NCBI RefSeq assembly: GCF_050016015.1
Contig: NZ_JBNHEQ010000202.1
Location: 1 to 64,000, forward strand
Length of the DNA: 64,000 bases
Source: Trichodesmium sp002260545
Lineage (GTDB): Bacteria > Cyanobacteriota > Cyanobacteriia > Cyanobacteriales > Microcoleaceae
Direction: 5' to 3'
The position numbers were made by a program, and so were the translations under genes. Shown here one piece after another: positions 26,184 through 34,514 of this stretch (position 1 is its first letter; each line of letters opens with the position of its first letter). The notes beneath the pieces are model-generated. The model made no database searches. It saw nothing but the letters and a program-made list of their open reading frames with translations, and was not told the DNA's origin.

Positions 26184-27809
26184 ATGACAAACCTTAGAAC
26201 TATCTCCCAGTTAGAATTAACATTAACAGAAATAGCAGGAACAATATTTTCTATTACTGGTAACGATACTTTTATTCTGACGGCAGGTAATGGTCAAAAC
26301 TTCTTTGTCGATCTGATAGATGAACTTAATACTTCAATCTTAGGTTTACAGGTTGGTCAGTCAGTTAGAGTAACAGGTTTTGTCAACATAGAAGATAATC
26401 GACTTAACCTAATTAATACAATTCTAATTAACCAAGATGGTACAAGACCACCACCACCAATTGTCGGTCAACAAACTATCTCTGGAACTGTTGGTTTTGT
26501 CGTTGATGATAATCAATTTATTCTCAATTCTAACGGTCAAATATACTTTGTTAATTTATTAAATGAATTTAATGCCATAGCATTAGATTTACAGCCAAAT
26601 CAACCTATTACAATTTCTGGTTCTGTCACCTTAGAAAATGGTAGAATAGATGTTAATAGTTCTAGCATTGTAGATGGTGTAAATATTCCGACTCAGCCTC
26701 CTTTTCTCCCCGATGGAGAATTTCCACCCGGTTCAATTATTGGTAATAATACTCCTCAATTTATTCAAGGTACCCTTAACAGTGATACCATTTTTGGTCT
26801 TGGTGGAAATGATACTATTGATGGGCAAGCAGCTAATGATAGTCTGTTCGGCAATTCAGGAAGTGATAGTATTGTTGGGGGGATAGATGATGACACTATT
26901 TTTGGCAATGTCGGAATAGATACTATTGATGGGCAAGGTGGTAATGATAGTATTTTAGGGAACGAAGATAATGATATTTTGCGTGGTGGTGAAGGTAATG
27001 ATACTATTCGGGGTAATACAGGTAGCGATGAAATAGATGGGGGTGGTGGTGATGATAGTCTTCGCGGTAATGTCAGCAGTGATAGTATTTTGGGGAATTT
27101 AGGGAATGATACTATCTTGGGGAATGAAGATAGCGATCGCCTAGAAGGTGGGATAGGGAACGACAGTATTTTTGGTAATGAAGCTAATGACAGTGTTTTT
27201 GGCAATGAAGGGAATGATATTATTTTCGGCAACAGAGATAATGACCGTCTGGAGGGTAACTCAGGTAATGATACTATTCGTGGAGGAAAAGGTAACGATG
27301 TAATTGATGGTGGTTTTGATTTAGATTTTCTCTTAGGAGAGTTGGGTAATGATGAGTTGAGTGGAGGAGAGGGTGACGATTTAATATTTGGTGGTAAGGA
27401 TGATGATTTTCTTGATGGTGGTGGGGGGAATGATACTCTCAGTGGAGACCTGAGCGATGATACCATTATAGGGCGGTTGGGTAACGATTTTATTATTGGT
27501 GCAGGTCGTGAGTCTGGAGAAAATGAGATTGATTTTTTGACAGGTAGTGCGGGAACTGATACCTTTATCTTGGGTAATAGTAATGTTGCATTTTACAGTT
27601 TTGCTGGTAGTAGCGACTATGCAATAATTACCGATCTGAATAATTTAGAAAATGATAGAATGATTGCATTTGGTGGTGATGGAATTGTTTTAGGACCTGC
27701 TTCTGTCGGTACGGATCGAGGTACAGGAATTTTTGTAGATGGAGATTTAATTGCTATTGTGCTAGGGGTAACAGAGTCGGAGATTCAAAGTGGGTTGATT
27801 TTGATTTAG
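26184..27809 (+). CDS. RTX (hemolysin-type calcium-binding repeat) protein
   Basis: A 541-residue, very acidic protein. Residues about 8-85 and 95-165 are two related domains (GTIFSITGNDTFILTAGNGQ and GTVGFVVDDNQFILNSNGQ) that look like small beta-barrel/OB-type modules. Residues about 195-440 are about 25 nonapeptide RTX repeats of the GGxGNDxIxG type, which fold as a calcium-filled beta roll outside the cell. The C-terminal part (DTFILGNSNVAFY...IITDLNNLENDRMI) is the usual end of cyanobacterial RTX proteins and carries the type I secretion signal. No signal peptide is visible, consistent with type I export. No export genes are nearby. The start is preceded directly by CTGATAA heptamers. 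Function (adhesion, surface layer or toxin) is not determined. Confidence 0.85.
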   Translation: MTNLRTISQLELTLTEIAGTIFSITGNDTFILTAGNGQNFFVDLIDELNTSILGLQVGQSVRVTGFVNIEDNRLNLINTILINQDGTRPPPPIVGQQTISGTVGFVVDDNQFILNSNGQIYFVNLLNEFNAIALDLQPNQPITISGSVTLENGRIDVNSSSIVDGVNIPTQPPFLPDGEFPPGSIIGNNTPQFIQGTLNSDTIFGLGGNDTIDGQAANDSLFGNSGSDSIVGGIDDDTIFGNVGIDTIDGQGGNDSILGNEDNDILRGGEGNDTIRGNTGSDEIDGGGGDDSLRGNVSSDSILGNLGNDTILGNEDSDRLEGGIGNDSIFGNEANDSVFGNEGNDIIFGNRDNDRLEGNSGNDTIRGGKGNDVIDGGFDLDFLLGELGNDELSGGEGDDLIFGGKDDDFLDGGGGNDTLSGDLSDDTIIGRLGNDFIIGAGRESGENEIDFLTGSAGTDTFILGNSNVAFYSFAGSSDYAIITDLNNLENDRMIAFGGDGIVLGPASVGTDRGTGIFVDGDLIAIVLGVTESEIQSGLILI

Positions 27810-27823
27810 AAGGAGTTAGGAAT

Positions 27824-27952
27824 GGCGATCGCTCCTACAACAAGCGATCGCCTGTTCGTAGTAACGACTTTAGTCGTATAGGGTTGTTGGTGTGTTCTGG
27901 TAGTTTGGTTAGTAACAGATGGGTTGTTGGTGGGGCGATCGCTTTTCAACAA
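27824..27952. repeat. dispersed repeat, family F (copy 1)
   Basis: GCGATCGC-rich repeat with a short hairpin ACGACTTTAGTCGT (27863-27876). It recurs at about 28600-28740 and 29748-29870, around the toxin-antitoxin genes. Confidence 0.65.
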
Positions 27953-28183
27953 CTATAAATTCACCCACTCATCAAGAGAGAGCGGACGGGCGATAATTTC
28001 CTCAACTTCTCGAATCATCATCCTTAGTTGGGCTACAGAGTATTCATCGTTAGAAGGTATGGTTAAACGATTGTCATCGAAGACCATAAACTGGTGTCGG
28101 GAGCCAGAAAAAGGGCCATCAAATCCCAATCGTCGCAACTTTTTGATAAAATCCCGACGTTTACAGGGTGTTCACCGGCTCAC
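27953..28183 (-). pseudogene. hicA: HicA-type toxin, broken by an in-frame stop near the start
   Basis: The reading frame encodes the HicA mRNA-interferase fold: CKRRDFIKKLRRLGFDGPFS, the catalytic-His region GSRHQFM and the C-terminal YSVAQLRMMIREVEEII. The expected start is GTG at 28181-28183 (Met-Ser-Arg), but codon 4 is TGA (28172-28174). The first start codon after that stop is a TTG at 28138, which would remove the first strand/helix (13 residues). The frame overlaps the 3' end of hicB (28161-28433), the normal compact hicB-hicA arrangement. The toxin is probably dead or much reduced, while the antitoxin is intact. Confidence 0.75.
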
Positions 28184-28433
28184 GATTTGGCTCCTCGTTC
28201 AGATTGATGTTGTTGATAACTGGCAGGGCATGACCGAGTTTCAACCCTAATAGAATCCAATCTTCTAGAGTCGAGCGTAACTCGTTTTCGCACTGGCGCA
28301 GAGTGGATGCACATGCGATAACGCCTTTGCAGGATGGAATTCGACCGACAAAAGTGCCATCTTCTAGTTTATCGTAAACTGCCTGAGACATTGCTTCGTC
28401 GATATATTGGCTTAAAATATAATTGACGCTCAT
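28161..28433 (-). CDS. hicB: HicB-family antitoxin
   Basis: A 90-residue protein with the partial RNase-H-like HicB fold: YDKLEDGTFVGRIPSCKGVIA, then LRQCENELRSTLEDWILLGLKLGHALPVI. It would bind and neutralise HicA and probably repress its own operon, although no separate DNA-binding domain is present at this length. The 3' end overlaps the start of the broken hicA gene. Start ATG at 28433. No obvious operator was identified. Confidence 0.85.
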   Translation of the reverse strand: MSVNYILSQYIDEAMSQAVYDKLEDGTFVGRIPSCKGVIACASTLRQCENELRSTLEDWILLGLKLGHALPVINNINLNEEPNREPVNTL

Positions 28434-28839
28434 GGTTTTGTACCGATCCTGGGAATATCCATTGGTTATTTTTGAGGGATAAATACAATTTTAGTTATAG
28501 CAGAGAATATAGGAGTTGGCAGTGGATTGGGTAACATAGATTTATTAATTTGTCAATGGAAAATAAAAAAAACTTTATGCAAGAGCGATCGCGAAGCGTT
28601 GCGGATGCAACATCGCTCCTAAAACGTTGTTGGTTTTGGAGGAGCGATCGTCTGTTCGTAGTAAAGACTTTAGTCGTAGAGATTTGGTGGTGGATTCTGA
28701 AAGTTAGGTTAGGTTGTTGAGGGGGAGATCGCCCCTTCAAGACGGTTGGTTTGGGAACAGAGAACGCTTTTTTTTGCTTTGATTGACAATTAGTGCTTGC
28801 TACTGTTAAACTAAAAAAGATGATTTATATTGTCAAACG
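28434..28839. other. intergenic with family F repeat
   Basis: It contains the second copy of the GCGATCG/GTAGTAAAGACTTTAGTCGT repeat (about 28600-28740) and nothing that looks coding. The minus-strand frame at 28495-28740 has no protein-like character. Confidence 0.6.
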
Positions 28840-28977
28840 ATGAATAAAATTATAACCGCTGTATTTGACGGAGAGGTTTTAGGACCGCATCTGCCTCTAG
28901 AACTCGAACCAGACAAAAGTTATGCGATCGCCATTTATGTCTCCAAGGCACTAGGATTATGGTCTCAGTCATCCTAG
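28840..28977 (+). CDS. short antitoxin-like protein, N-terminal fragment
   Basis: A 45-codon frame (MNKIITAVFDGEVLGPHLP...) resembling the AF2212/DUF-type small antitoxin N terminus that starts with a beta hairpin and 'FDGEVL.P..PL.L..'. The usual C-terminal helix is missing. Instead the sequence runs, in another frame, into the tail of a DUF433-type antitoxin. It is probably a remnant, not a working gene. It sits between hicB and the HigB/HigA-like pair. Confidence 0.5.
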   Translation: MNKIITAVFDGEVLGPHLPLELEPDKSYAIAIYVSKALGLWSQSS

Positions 28978-29078
28978 ATAATCTGGCAGAGGAGTTGACT
29001 CTAGAAGAGATTATTGAAGAATATCCACTTTTAACTTGAGAAAATGTGTGGGCAGCGATCGCTTACGAGATAAAAAAT
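28965..29078 (+). pseudogene. DUF433/VapB45-type antitoxin C-terminal remnant
   Basis: The frame reads SVILDNLAEELTLEEIIEEY PLLT, TGA (29037-29039), ENVWAAIAYEIK. The pattern 'ILDNLA.G.T.EEIIEEYP.LT.E.VWAAIAYA' is typical for DUF433 antitoxins. The first ~40 residues are absent and an in-frame TGA replaces the residue between LT and EN. It overlaps the end of the preceding antitoxin fragment, so two decayed antitoxins are fused here. Confidence 0.6.
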
Positions 29079-29107
29079 AATTATTCCTTTAGTTCCAATC
29101 TATTTTT

Positions 29108-29464
29108 ATGAGAGAAATTATCTTCTATAGAACCGATTCTGAACGTTGCCCTGTGGAAGATTTTATTGATTCTCTTTCAGGAAAACAAGCTCAAAAAGTT
29201 CTTTGGGTGTTACGTTTAGTTGAAGAGCTTGATTCTGTCCCAAGTCAGTATTTGAAAAAATTAGTGAATACTAATGATATTTGGGAAGTAAGAGTTGGAT
29301 TTGGCAACGATATTTTTCGTTTTCTAGGATTTTTTGACAACGAAAACTTAATTATTTTAACTAATGGGTTTGCTAAAAAAACACAAAAAACACCAGTTGG
29401 AGAAATTGAGTTAGCTGAAAGGCGAAAACAAGATTATTTAAGTAGGAAGCAAAATGATGAGTGA
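29108..29464 (+). CDS. RelE/HigB-like toxin (phage-derived Gp49-like family)
   Basis: A 118-residue protein of the HigB/Gp49-like toxin family: REIIFYRTDSERCPVEDFID, a central helix pair, then IWEVRVGFGNDIFRFLGFF and a C-terminal LTNGFAKKTQKTP segment with the basic residues used for mRNA cleavage on the ribosome. The next gene overlaps its last 11 bases, the toxin-first order usual for higBA-type modules. It is intact, in contrast to the decayed modules just upstream. Confidence 0.85.
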   Translation: MREIIFYRTDSERCPVEDFIDSLSGKQAQKVLWVLRLVEELDSVPSQYLKKLVNTNDIWEVRVGFGNDIFRFLGFFDNENLIILTNGFAKKTQKTPVGEIELAERRKQDYLSRKQNDE

Positions 29465-29732
29465 TGTCAAGAAATATATTGAGAAACGGAAGCAAATCGA
29501 TCCTGAATTTACTGAAGGATTTGAGTCAGGATATGCCAGTTTTCAGATCGGGGTGATTCTAGCACAAGCAAGAGAAGAAGCTGGGATGACAATAGAAGAG
29601 TTAGCCAGTCGCTTGAATTGGAATAAGTCAACTATTTTCCAAATAGAAAATAATAGCTCTGATGTTAGTATTTCTAGAATAGAAAGATATGCCCGAGAGG
29701 TAGGTAAAAAGCTTTATCTAGAAATTAGATAA
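29454..29732 (+). CDS. XRE-family HTH antitoxin (HigA-like)
   Basis: A 92-residue protein with a Cro/C1-type helix-turn-helix at about residues 30-85 (IGVILAQAREEAGMTIEELASRLNWNKSTIFQIE) and a short N-terminal extension. Expected to bind the upstream toxin and to repress the operon by DNA binding. It overlaps the toxin stop (ATGATGAGTGATG). Two ATGs in a row, at 29454 and 29457, are possible starts. Confidence 0.85.
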   Translation: MMSDVKKYIEKRKQIDPEFTEGFESGYASFQIGVILAQAREEAGMTIEELASRLNWNKSTIFQIENNSSDVSISRIERYAREVGKKLYLEIR

Positions 29733-29929
29733 GTTTTTGTAAGTTTTTGGGGCGATCGCTCCTGAAACGTGCTTGGTTTGGGAGGAGCGATCGCCTTTTC
29801 GTAGTAACGACTTGAGTCGTAGAGGGTTGGTGGTGGATTCCGGGGGTTGCATTGGGCGGTCGCTCTTTTAATATCTCCAGAAGGAAAAACTTATCGCCCC
29901 GAAAACGCTGTAAAATACGTCTATTTCAC
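29733..29929. repeat. dispersed repeat, family F (copy 3)
   Basis: GCGATCGC ... GTAGTAACGACTTGAGTCGTAG (about 29748-29870), related to the copies at 27824 and 28600. No gene. Confidence 0.6.
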
Positions 29930-32395
29930 TTAAAAATCCAAATAATCTCTAGGATTTTTATGTACGCCATTCTCTTTAATTACAAAGTGCAAATGCGGTC
30001 CAAATGAGTACCCAGTATTGCCCATTGTACCTATTTGAGTGCCACCACTTACTCGATCTCCCGTGTTTACTGACCAACTATTCAAATGTCCGTATTGGGT
30101 TACTAGGCCATTACCATGATCTATTTGTACATATTTACCCAAACCAAATCTCTGATTTTGGGAATTGTTCCAGCCAGCAAAAGAGACAACGCCTGGCTTT
30201 GCAGCTAAAATAGGAGTACCTACTCTTGTTGGAGAGCCTAAATCTATACCTCGATGAAAATTGTATTTTCCGTCTAATATACGCGGACCAAACTCACTGG
30301 TAACGTAGTAATTAGAGATAGGCTGTTGCCAGCTACCGTTTACCTCATTCCAATCTAAATTAAAACGTGCATCGCCACCAGCTTCATAATAGTGGAAGTG
30401 CAAATCGTAATCACCACTGCGACCATCCCAAGTGTAAGAAATTGTTTTTCCATCATGAGCATCATTCTTCCATTGGTTCTTAGGAGTAATGTAAAACCAT
30501 TCATTTGTGTGATGCCGTTTAGCTAATAGCTGATATCCATCGTCGGCGTTGACATTAAACTCGTACTCCTTACCCTGCTCAAAAGAGGCGTGGGTGTAAC
30601 TGCGCAAAGCAAAATTATCCCTAGGAATGTATTCCGTTCTAGGAGAAGCACTTCCCCAATTGCCACTAAACCTCTTATTGTCACCACGACCGAGATTCAA
30701 TACTGCTAGTTTGTTTCCCTCATTCTCGTGGAAATTAACCGGAGGCCGACTGCCATCAAATCGGTAGAAACTACCATTCCACTCAGTACCGTTAGTATTT
30801 TCTCTTGGTATATCACTTCTAAGATTCAAAACTAATCTGTAGTTAGTTTGCCGACTAGAGTTAGTTGGAGCCTTAACTCTCGCGTAATATGTGCCTGTTC
30901 CTATTACTATAGATTCGTGCTGGTTGTAACCAGAATCCTGATTTACTTTTGTCGGTTTAATCCGATTACCCCTGGAATCAAGTATATCGACATCAGCATT
31001 AGCTGTTAAATCTCGAAGAGCGTAATCCAAAAAACAAGGTTTGTTGGTACTGAACTTATAGTAATCATATGGGTCTCCTGAATTGGTTCCGATAAAGTCC
31101 TTGTATTCTTTTCGATCTCCCGTCAAGTCACCGAGCGAACGAGCATTACTCCTGTTATTTCCTGCTTGGTCAAGGTTCAATGTCAAGCCATAGTTAGTGC
31201 CGCTACCATTGCCGTAGACTCGCATATAATAAGTGCCAGTGCCGAGATTGTAACTTCCGTATTCATCCTTTGTGCCCGTGTTGGTGGAACGTGTTAAGAC
31301 TCTACCGCTAGAGTTTAGCAATTACACATTAGCATCTGCCCTCAGTCCTCGCAGTGCAAATTGTAAATTACCTGGAGAGTTAACAGAAAACCTGTAGTAG
31401 TCGTGATTACCTCTACTTACATAGTCTCTTTCCTCTTTACGACCCGTATAGGTTCCCAAGTTATCCACATTCCTTGGAGGCCATGTAGTTTGACTTTCGA
31501 TACGGAAATTACTGCTAAAATCTGAAACACTACTATCGTTAACATTCCTAATTCTGATTCTGTAGTTCTTCCCACTACTTAACCATGTGGGTACTCGCCA
31601 AGGGTGACTACCATCGCTGCGGGTAGAACGAGAAATTGTTTGTTGGAACGAATTACCCTTGTACAGATCCAGCCTCACATTATCGCTGCAGTTGTCTGTC
31701 CACCGAATATTATAGTTCCGTCCTGGTTCCAGACGGCTACTACTGCTTGGAGAAGTGATGCTGACTTCATCTGTTTCAATGCGGAAATTACTGCTAAAAT
31801 CAGAAACGCTACTATCGTTGACATTACGAATTCTGACCCTGTAGTTATTCCCACTACTTAACCATGTGGGTACTCGCCAAGGGTGACTACCATCGCTGCG
31901 GGTAGAACGAGAAATTGTTTGTTGGAACGAATTACCCTTGTACAGATCCAGCCTCACATTATCGCTGCAGTTGTCTGTCCACCGAATATTATAGTTCCGT
32001 CCTGGTTCCAGACGGCTACTACTGCTTGGAGAAGTGATGTTTACCGAACGCCGTGAGGTTGAAGACTTCCTCCGAATTTCTCCCTGATTAGATGTACCAC
32101 CAGTTAAAGGATCTACTGTTACATTATTCGCTTTTCTTATGGGTGTATCGTTTTGATCTAGTGACTCCTCAGATTGATTTAAACCCAAAGTGCGCCAGCC
32201 ACTCTGCGGCAGCAAGAAATCATCATTACTTGTATTTAGATTTTCAATTTTTAGTTCAGGACTTTCTGCACTCGACTTAATAGCACTTAGCGATCACAAT
32301 TCATCACCGAATTGTGGTAGTCCATATATCTCGGCTAATATTGGGTCAGTAGACTGTTGCTCCAAAATGTTAGATTCGTCATCAAAAAGACTCAT
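29930..32395 (-). pseudogene. M23 metallopeptidase with PPC and Kre9-like domains, two in-frame stops
   Basis: One continuous reading frame from ATG at 32395 (strong GAGGGGAG site upstream) to 29930, interrupted by TGA at 32294-32296 (codon 34) and TAA at 31319-31321 region (between ADANV and LLNSSGRVL). Domains in order: short N-terminal tail (SLFDDESNILEQQ); two nearly identical ~93-residue Kre9/KNH-like beta domains (ITSPSSSSRLEPGRNYNI..., DNA copies 279 bp apart); PPC-type beta domains around the second stop and again around DYALRDLTANADVDIL; a PA14-like region; and a C-terminal M23 endopeptidase with HRGIDLGSP (Zn ligands His, Asp) and HGNGLVTQYGHLN...GPHLHFVI. The family cleaves peptidoglycan cross-links or glycine peptides outside the cell. 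Secretion would be by an unconventional route because no signal peptide is seen. Apart from the stops the frame is undamaged, so decay is recent or the stops are base errors. Confidence 0.82.
31492..32049 (-). repeat. tandem duplication inside the M23 gene (2 x 279 bp)
   Basis: The segments at about 31492-31770 and 31771-32049 are almost identical in DNA and encode the two Kre9/KNH-like domains. The anchor GACGGCTACTACTGCTTGG occurs at 31732 and 32011, exactly 279 bp (93 codons) apart. Confidence 0.85.
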
Positions 32396-32764
32396 TACAT
32401 TTGCTCCCCTCAAAAAACTTTTTAGCTCAATGTTTGTTTATTTGAGTTAGTTACTAAGATTTTTTTATCTCAATAAATACTCGGATAATTTATTTTATTA
32501 TGTCTAATAAGCTACTTAACTAACATATCATATATTTAGGCAAATAATTTTTTTTACAAAATCACAAAATCCTAAAACTGACCCATATCAAGCTATTTAA
32601 TATAAGATAATTTTAAATTTTGTGGATAACTGACAATATTGAGCAAGAAATGTGATATAATTAATGCTTTACAAATTAAAATTTAACAGTAATATCTATT
32701 GCCTATTACTCTCTAATGTATAATTGCTAAGTCTGAAAAAATATTAGTAATTATCAGGTGAACA
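32396..32764. other. AT-rich divergent promoter region
   Basis: About 370 bp between divergent genes (M23 peptidase on -, RNase D-like on +). A/T over 75%, no repeats recognised and no gene. It probably carries both promoters. Confidence 0.55.
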
Positions 32765-33388
32765 ATGAGTGATTTTCAAGTATGCGATCGCGATTTAACG
32801 GAAAGTATGTTATCTGATTATTTGCAAGCAGATAGTATTGCAGTGGATACAGAAACAATGGGGTTATTACCATCACGCGATCGCTTATGTTTAGTCCAGT
32901 TATGCGATCCGCAAGGAAAAGTTACAGCTATTCGGATTGAAAAAGGGCAACAAGAAGCACCGAATTTGAAACAATTAATGGAGGCAACCGGAATAGTTAA
33001 AGTATTTCATTTTGCCAGATTTGATGTGGCAATGTTGCAACATCATTTAGATATTAAAGTTTCCCCAATTTTCTGTACAAAAATTGCTAGTAAATTAGCT
33101 CGAACTTATACAGGAAAACATGGTTTAAAAGACTTAGTAATGGAGTTAGAAAAAGTAGAATTAGATAAATCTGCTCAAAGTTCTGACTGGGGAAATGCAG
33201 TTAATTTAACAGAGGAACAATTGAGTTATGCTGCTAATGATGTGCGGTATTTATTGAGTGTGAGGGAGAAGTTAATTGGGATGTTAAAACGTGAGGAAAG
33301 ATGGGAGTTAGCACAGCAATGTTTTGAATGTTTACCCGTGTTTGTAGGGTTAGATTTATTGCAGTATAAAGATGTTTTTGAGCATTAA
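32765..33388 (+). CDS. RNase D-like 3'-5' exonuclease (DEDDy)
   Basis: A 207-residue protein consisting of the DEDDy exonuclease domain alone: Asp28 and Glu30 (AVDTETMGL), Asp87 (FHFARFDVAML) and Tyr155...Asp159 (YAANDV) are the four acidic residues and tyrosine that hold two metal ions. The HRDC domain of canonical RNase D is absent, as in the short cyanobacterial form. It likely trims 3' ends of structured RNAs such as tRNA precursors. A CAGGTG ribosome-binding site (32756-32761) precedes the ATG. HIP1 sites lie in the first 120 bp. Monocistronic. Confidence 0.9.
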   Translation: MSDFQVCDRDLTESMLSDYLQADSIAVDTETMGLLPSRDRLCLVQLCDPQGKVTAIRIEKGQQEAPNLKQLMEATGIVKVFHFARFDVAMLQHHLDIKVSPIFCTKIASKLARTYTGKHGLKDLVMELEKVELDKSAQSSDWGNAVNLTEEQLSYAANDVRYLLSVREKLIGMLKREERWELAQQCFECLPVFVGLDLLQYKDVFEH

Positions 33389-33433
33389 TAATAAGCAATA
33401 AGCAATCAACAGTAAACGTTTAGAAGCAGAAAT

Positions 33434-33467
33434 GTAGGTTGGGTAGAACAATAGTGAAACCCAACAT
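33434..33467. repeat. small inverted repeat (GTAGGTTGGGT ... CCCAACATT)
   Basis: GTAGGTTGGGT pairs with the CCCAACATT side around a short AT loop. A related, longer pair lies at about 34368-34427, flanking the xisHI genes on the other side. Confidence 0.5.
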
Positions 33468-33630
33468 TATCAACCTCTGTAATAACATTATAATTATTCT
33501 GTTGTAATGAATGTTTGTAGAATTTACATACTAAGCTAAACATGAGATTAGCAAAGTACCAGTATTGATTTTAACACATTCTCAGATTTATGATAAATGC
33601 TATATTAATTATAGTAATAATAAAAAAACA

Positions 33631-33957
33631 ATGTCAGCCAGGGATTTTTTTCATCAAGAAGTTAAAAATGCTCTAATAAAAGATGGATGCTCAATCACCC
33701 ATGACCCATTATTTGTTAGTTTCGGTGGTGTACATATGTCTATTGACCTTGGTGCAGAACAACTAATTGGGGCACAAAAAGATAATCAAAAGATAGCAGT
33801 TGAAATTAAGAGTTTTTTAGCAAAATCATCAGCTATTTATGAATTTCATACTGCCTTGGGACAATTTATTAATTATCGGGCAGCACTAAAACAGGATGAA
33901 CCTGACCGAATACTTTATTTAGCCGTACCTCTGAATACTTATAACAACTTTTTTTAA
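33631..33957 (+). CDS. xisH: XisH-family protein, C-terminally truncated by a stop codon
   Basis: A 108-residue product of the XisH family (named for the fdxN-element excision controlling factor of Anabaena). It shows MSARDFFHQEVKNAL at the N terminus and a PD-(D/E)XK-like core: Asp39 (SIDLGAEQL), Glu58-x-Lys60 (AVEIKSF). The TAA at 33955-33957 cuts the frame after NNFF. The same frame continues LEFPQLMLNENQVKLIIYNP... to TAG at 34048-34050, giving the full family length of about 139 residues if the stop were a sense codon. An upstream start at 33565 is possible, but the ATG at 33631 gives the family N terminus. The intact xisI gene follows and overlaps the original end by 13 bp. Confidence 0.8.
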   Translation: MSARDFFHQEVKNALIKDGCSITHDPLFVSFGGVHMSIDLGAEQLIGAQKDNQKIAVEIKSFLAKSSAIYEFHTALGQFINYRAALKQDEPDRILYLAVPLNTYNNFF

Positions 33958-34037
33958 CTTGAATTTCCTCAGTTAATGCTTAATGAAAACCAAGTCAAAT
34001 TAATTATTTATAACCCAGATAAAGAGGTGATTACAGA

Positions 34038-34373
34038 ATGGAAAAACTAGAAAAATATCGTCATTTAGTTCAGGAACTTTTGTTAGAATATAGCAAAAAT
34101 AAACCTGCTTATGGAGAAATTGAAGTACAGACAATTTTTGACACTGTACGAGACCATTATCAAATTGTTTATATTGGCTGGAAAAAAGAACATTTGATTC
34201 ATAGTTGTCCGATTCATATTGATATTAAAGGTGAAAAAATTTGGATTCACTGGAATGGAACTGAATTGGATATTGCTGAAGAGTTAGTAATGAATGGAGT
34301 GGCAAAAAAAGATATTGTTTTAGGATTCCACACCCCCTTTATGAGGAAGTTTACAGAATATAGTGTAGGTTAG
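34038..34373 (+). CDS. xisI: XisI-family protein
   Basis: A 111-residue protein of the XisI family: LEKYRHLVQELLLEYS at the N terminus, IVYIGWKKEHLIHSCPIHIDIK in the middle and ELVMNGVAKKDIVLGFHTP..RKFTEY at the end. It is always found next to XisH and was first described as needed for fdxN-element excision. Most copies in cyanobacteria have no excision element nearby, and the pair behaves like a compact two-gene module of unknown function. No fdxN element or recombinase is seen in this window. Confidence 0.88.
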   Translation: MEKLEKYRHLVQELLLEYSKNKPAYGEIEVQTIFDTVRDHYQIVYIGWKKEHLIHSCPIHIDIKGEKIWIHWNGTELDIAEELVMNGVAKKDIVLGFHTPFMRKFTEYSVG

Positions 34374-34451
34374 GTTATTCTGGTTTAGTTTAACGGTGTT
34401 GAGTTTCATTCCTCAACCCAACCTAGAATCTGGCGGCACAACCAAAACCTT

Positions 34452-34479
34452 GTAGGGGCGAATGGCCATTCGCCCCTAC
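34452..34479. terminator. perfect 28-bp palindrome between convergent genes
   Basis: Half-site GTAGGGGCGAATGG and its exact reverse complement. It lies between the convergent xisI and mrpB genes and shares its outer GTAGGGGCGAAT with the core of the family A element at 25374-25401. It could end transcription from either side, although no clear T-run follows. Confidence 0.5.
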
Positions 34480-34514
34480 ACTCATCCCCCCATCACCCCA
34501 TCACCCCATCACCT

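Noticed and set aside
26765..27466. 233-codon minus-strand frame opposite the RTX gene
   Set aside because: It is the mirror of GGxGNDxI repeats (Ser/Pro/Leu-rich low complexity) and has no independent motif.
28495..28740. 81-codon minus-strand frame
   Set aside because: It overlaps the family F repeat and has no recognisable domain or ribosome site.
33631..34373. fdxN-type excision element around xisH/xisI
   Set aside because: No xisF-like recombinase, no nif gene and no matching direct-repeat attachment sites were seen; XisH/XisI alone do not indicate an element.
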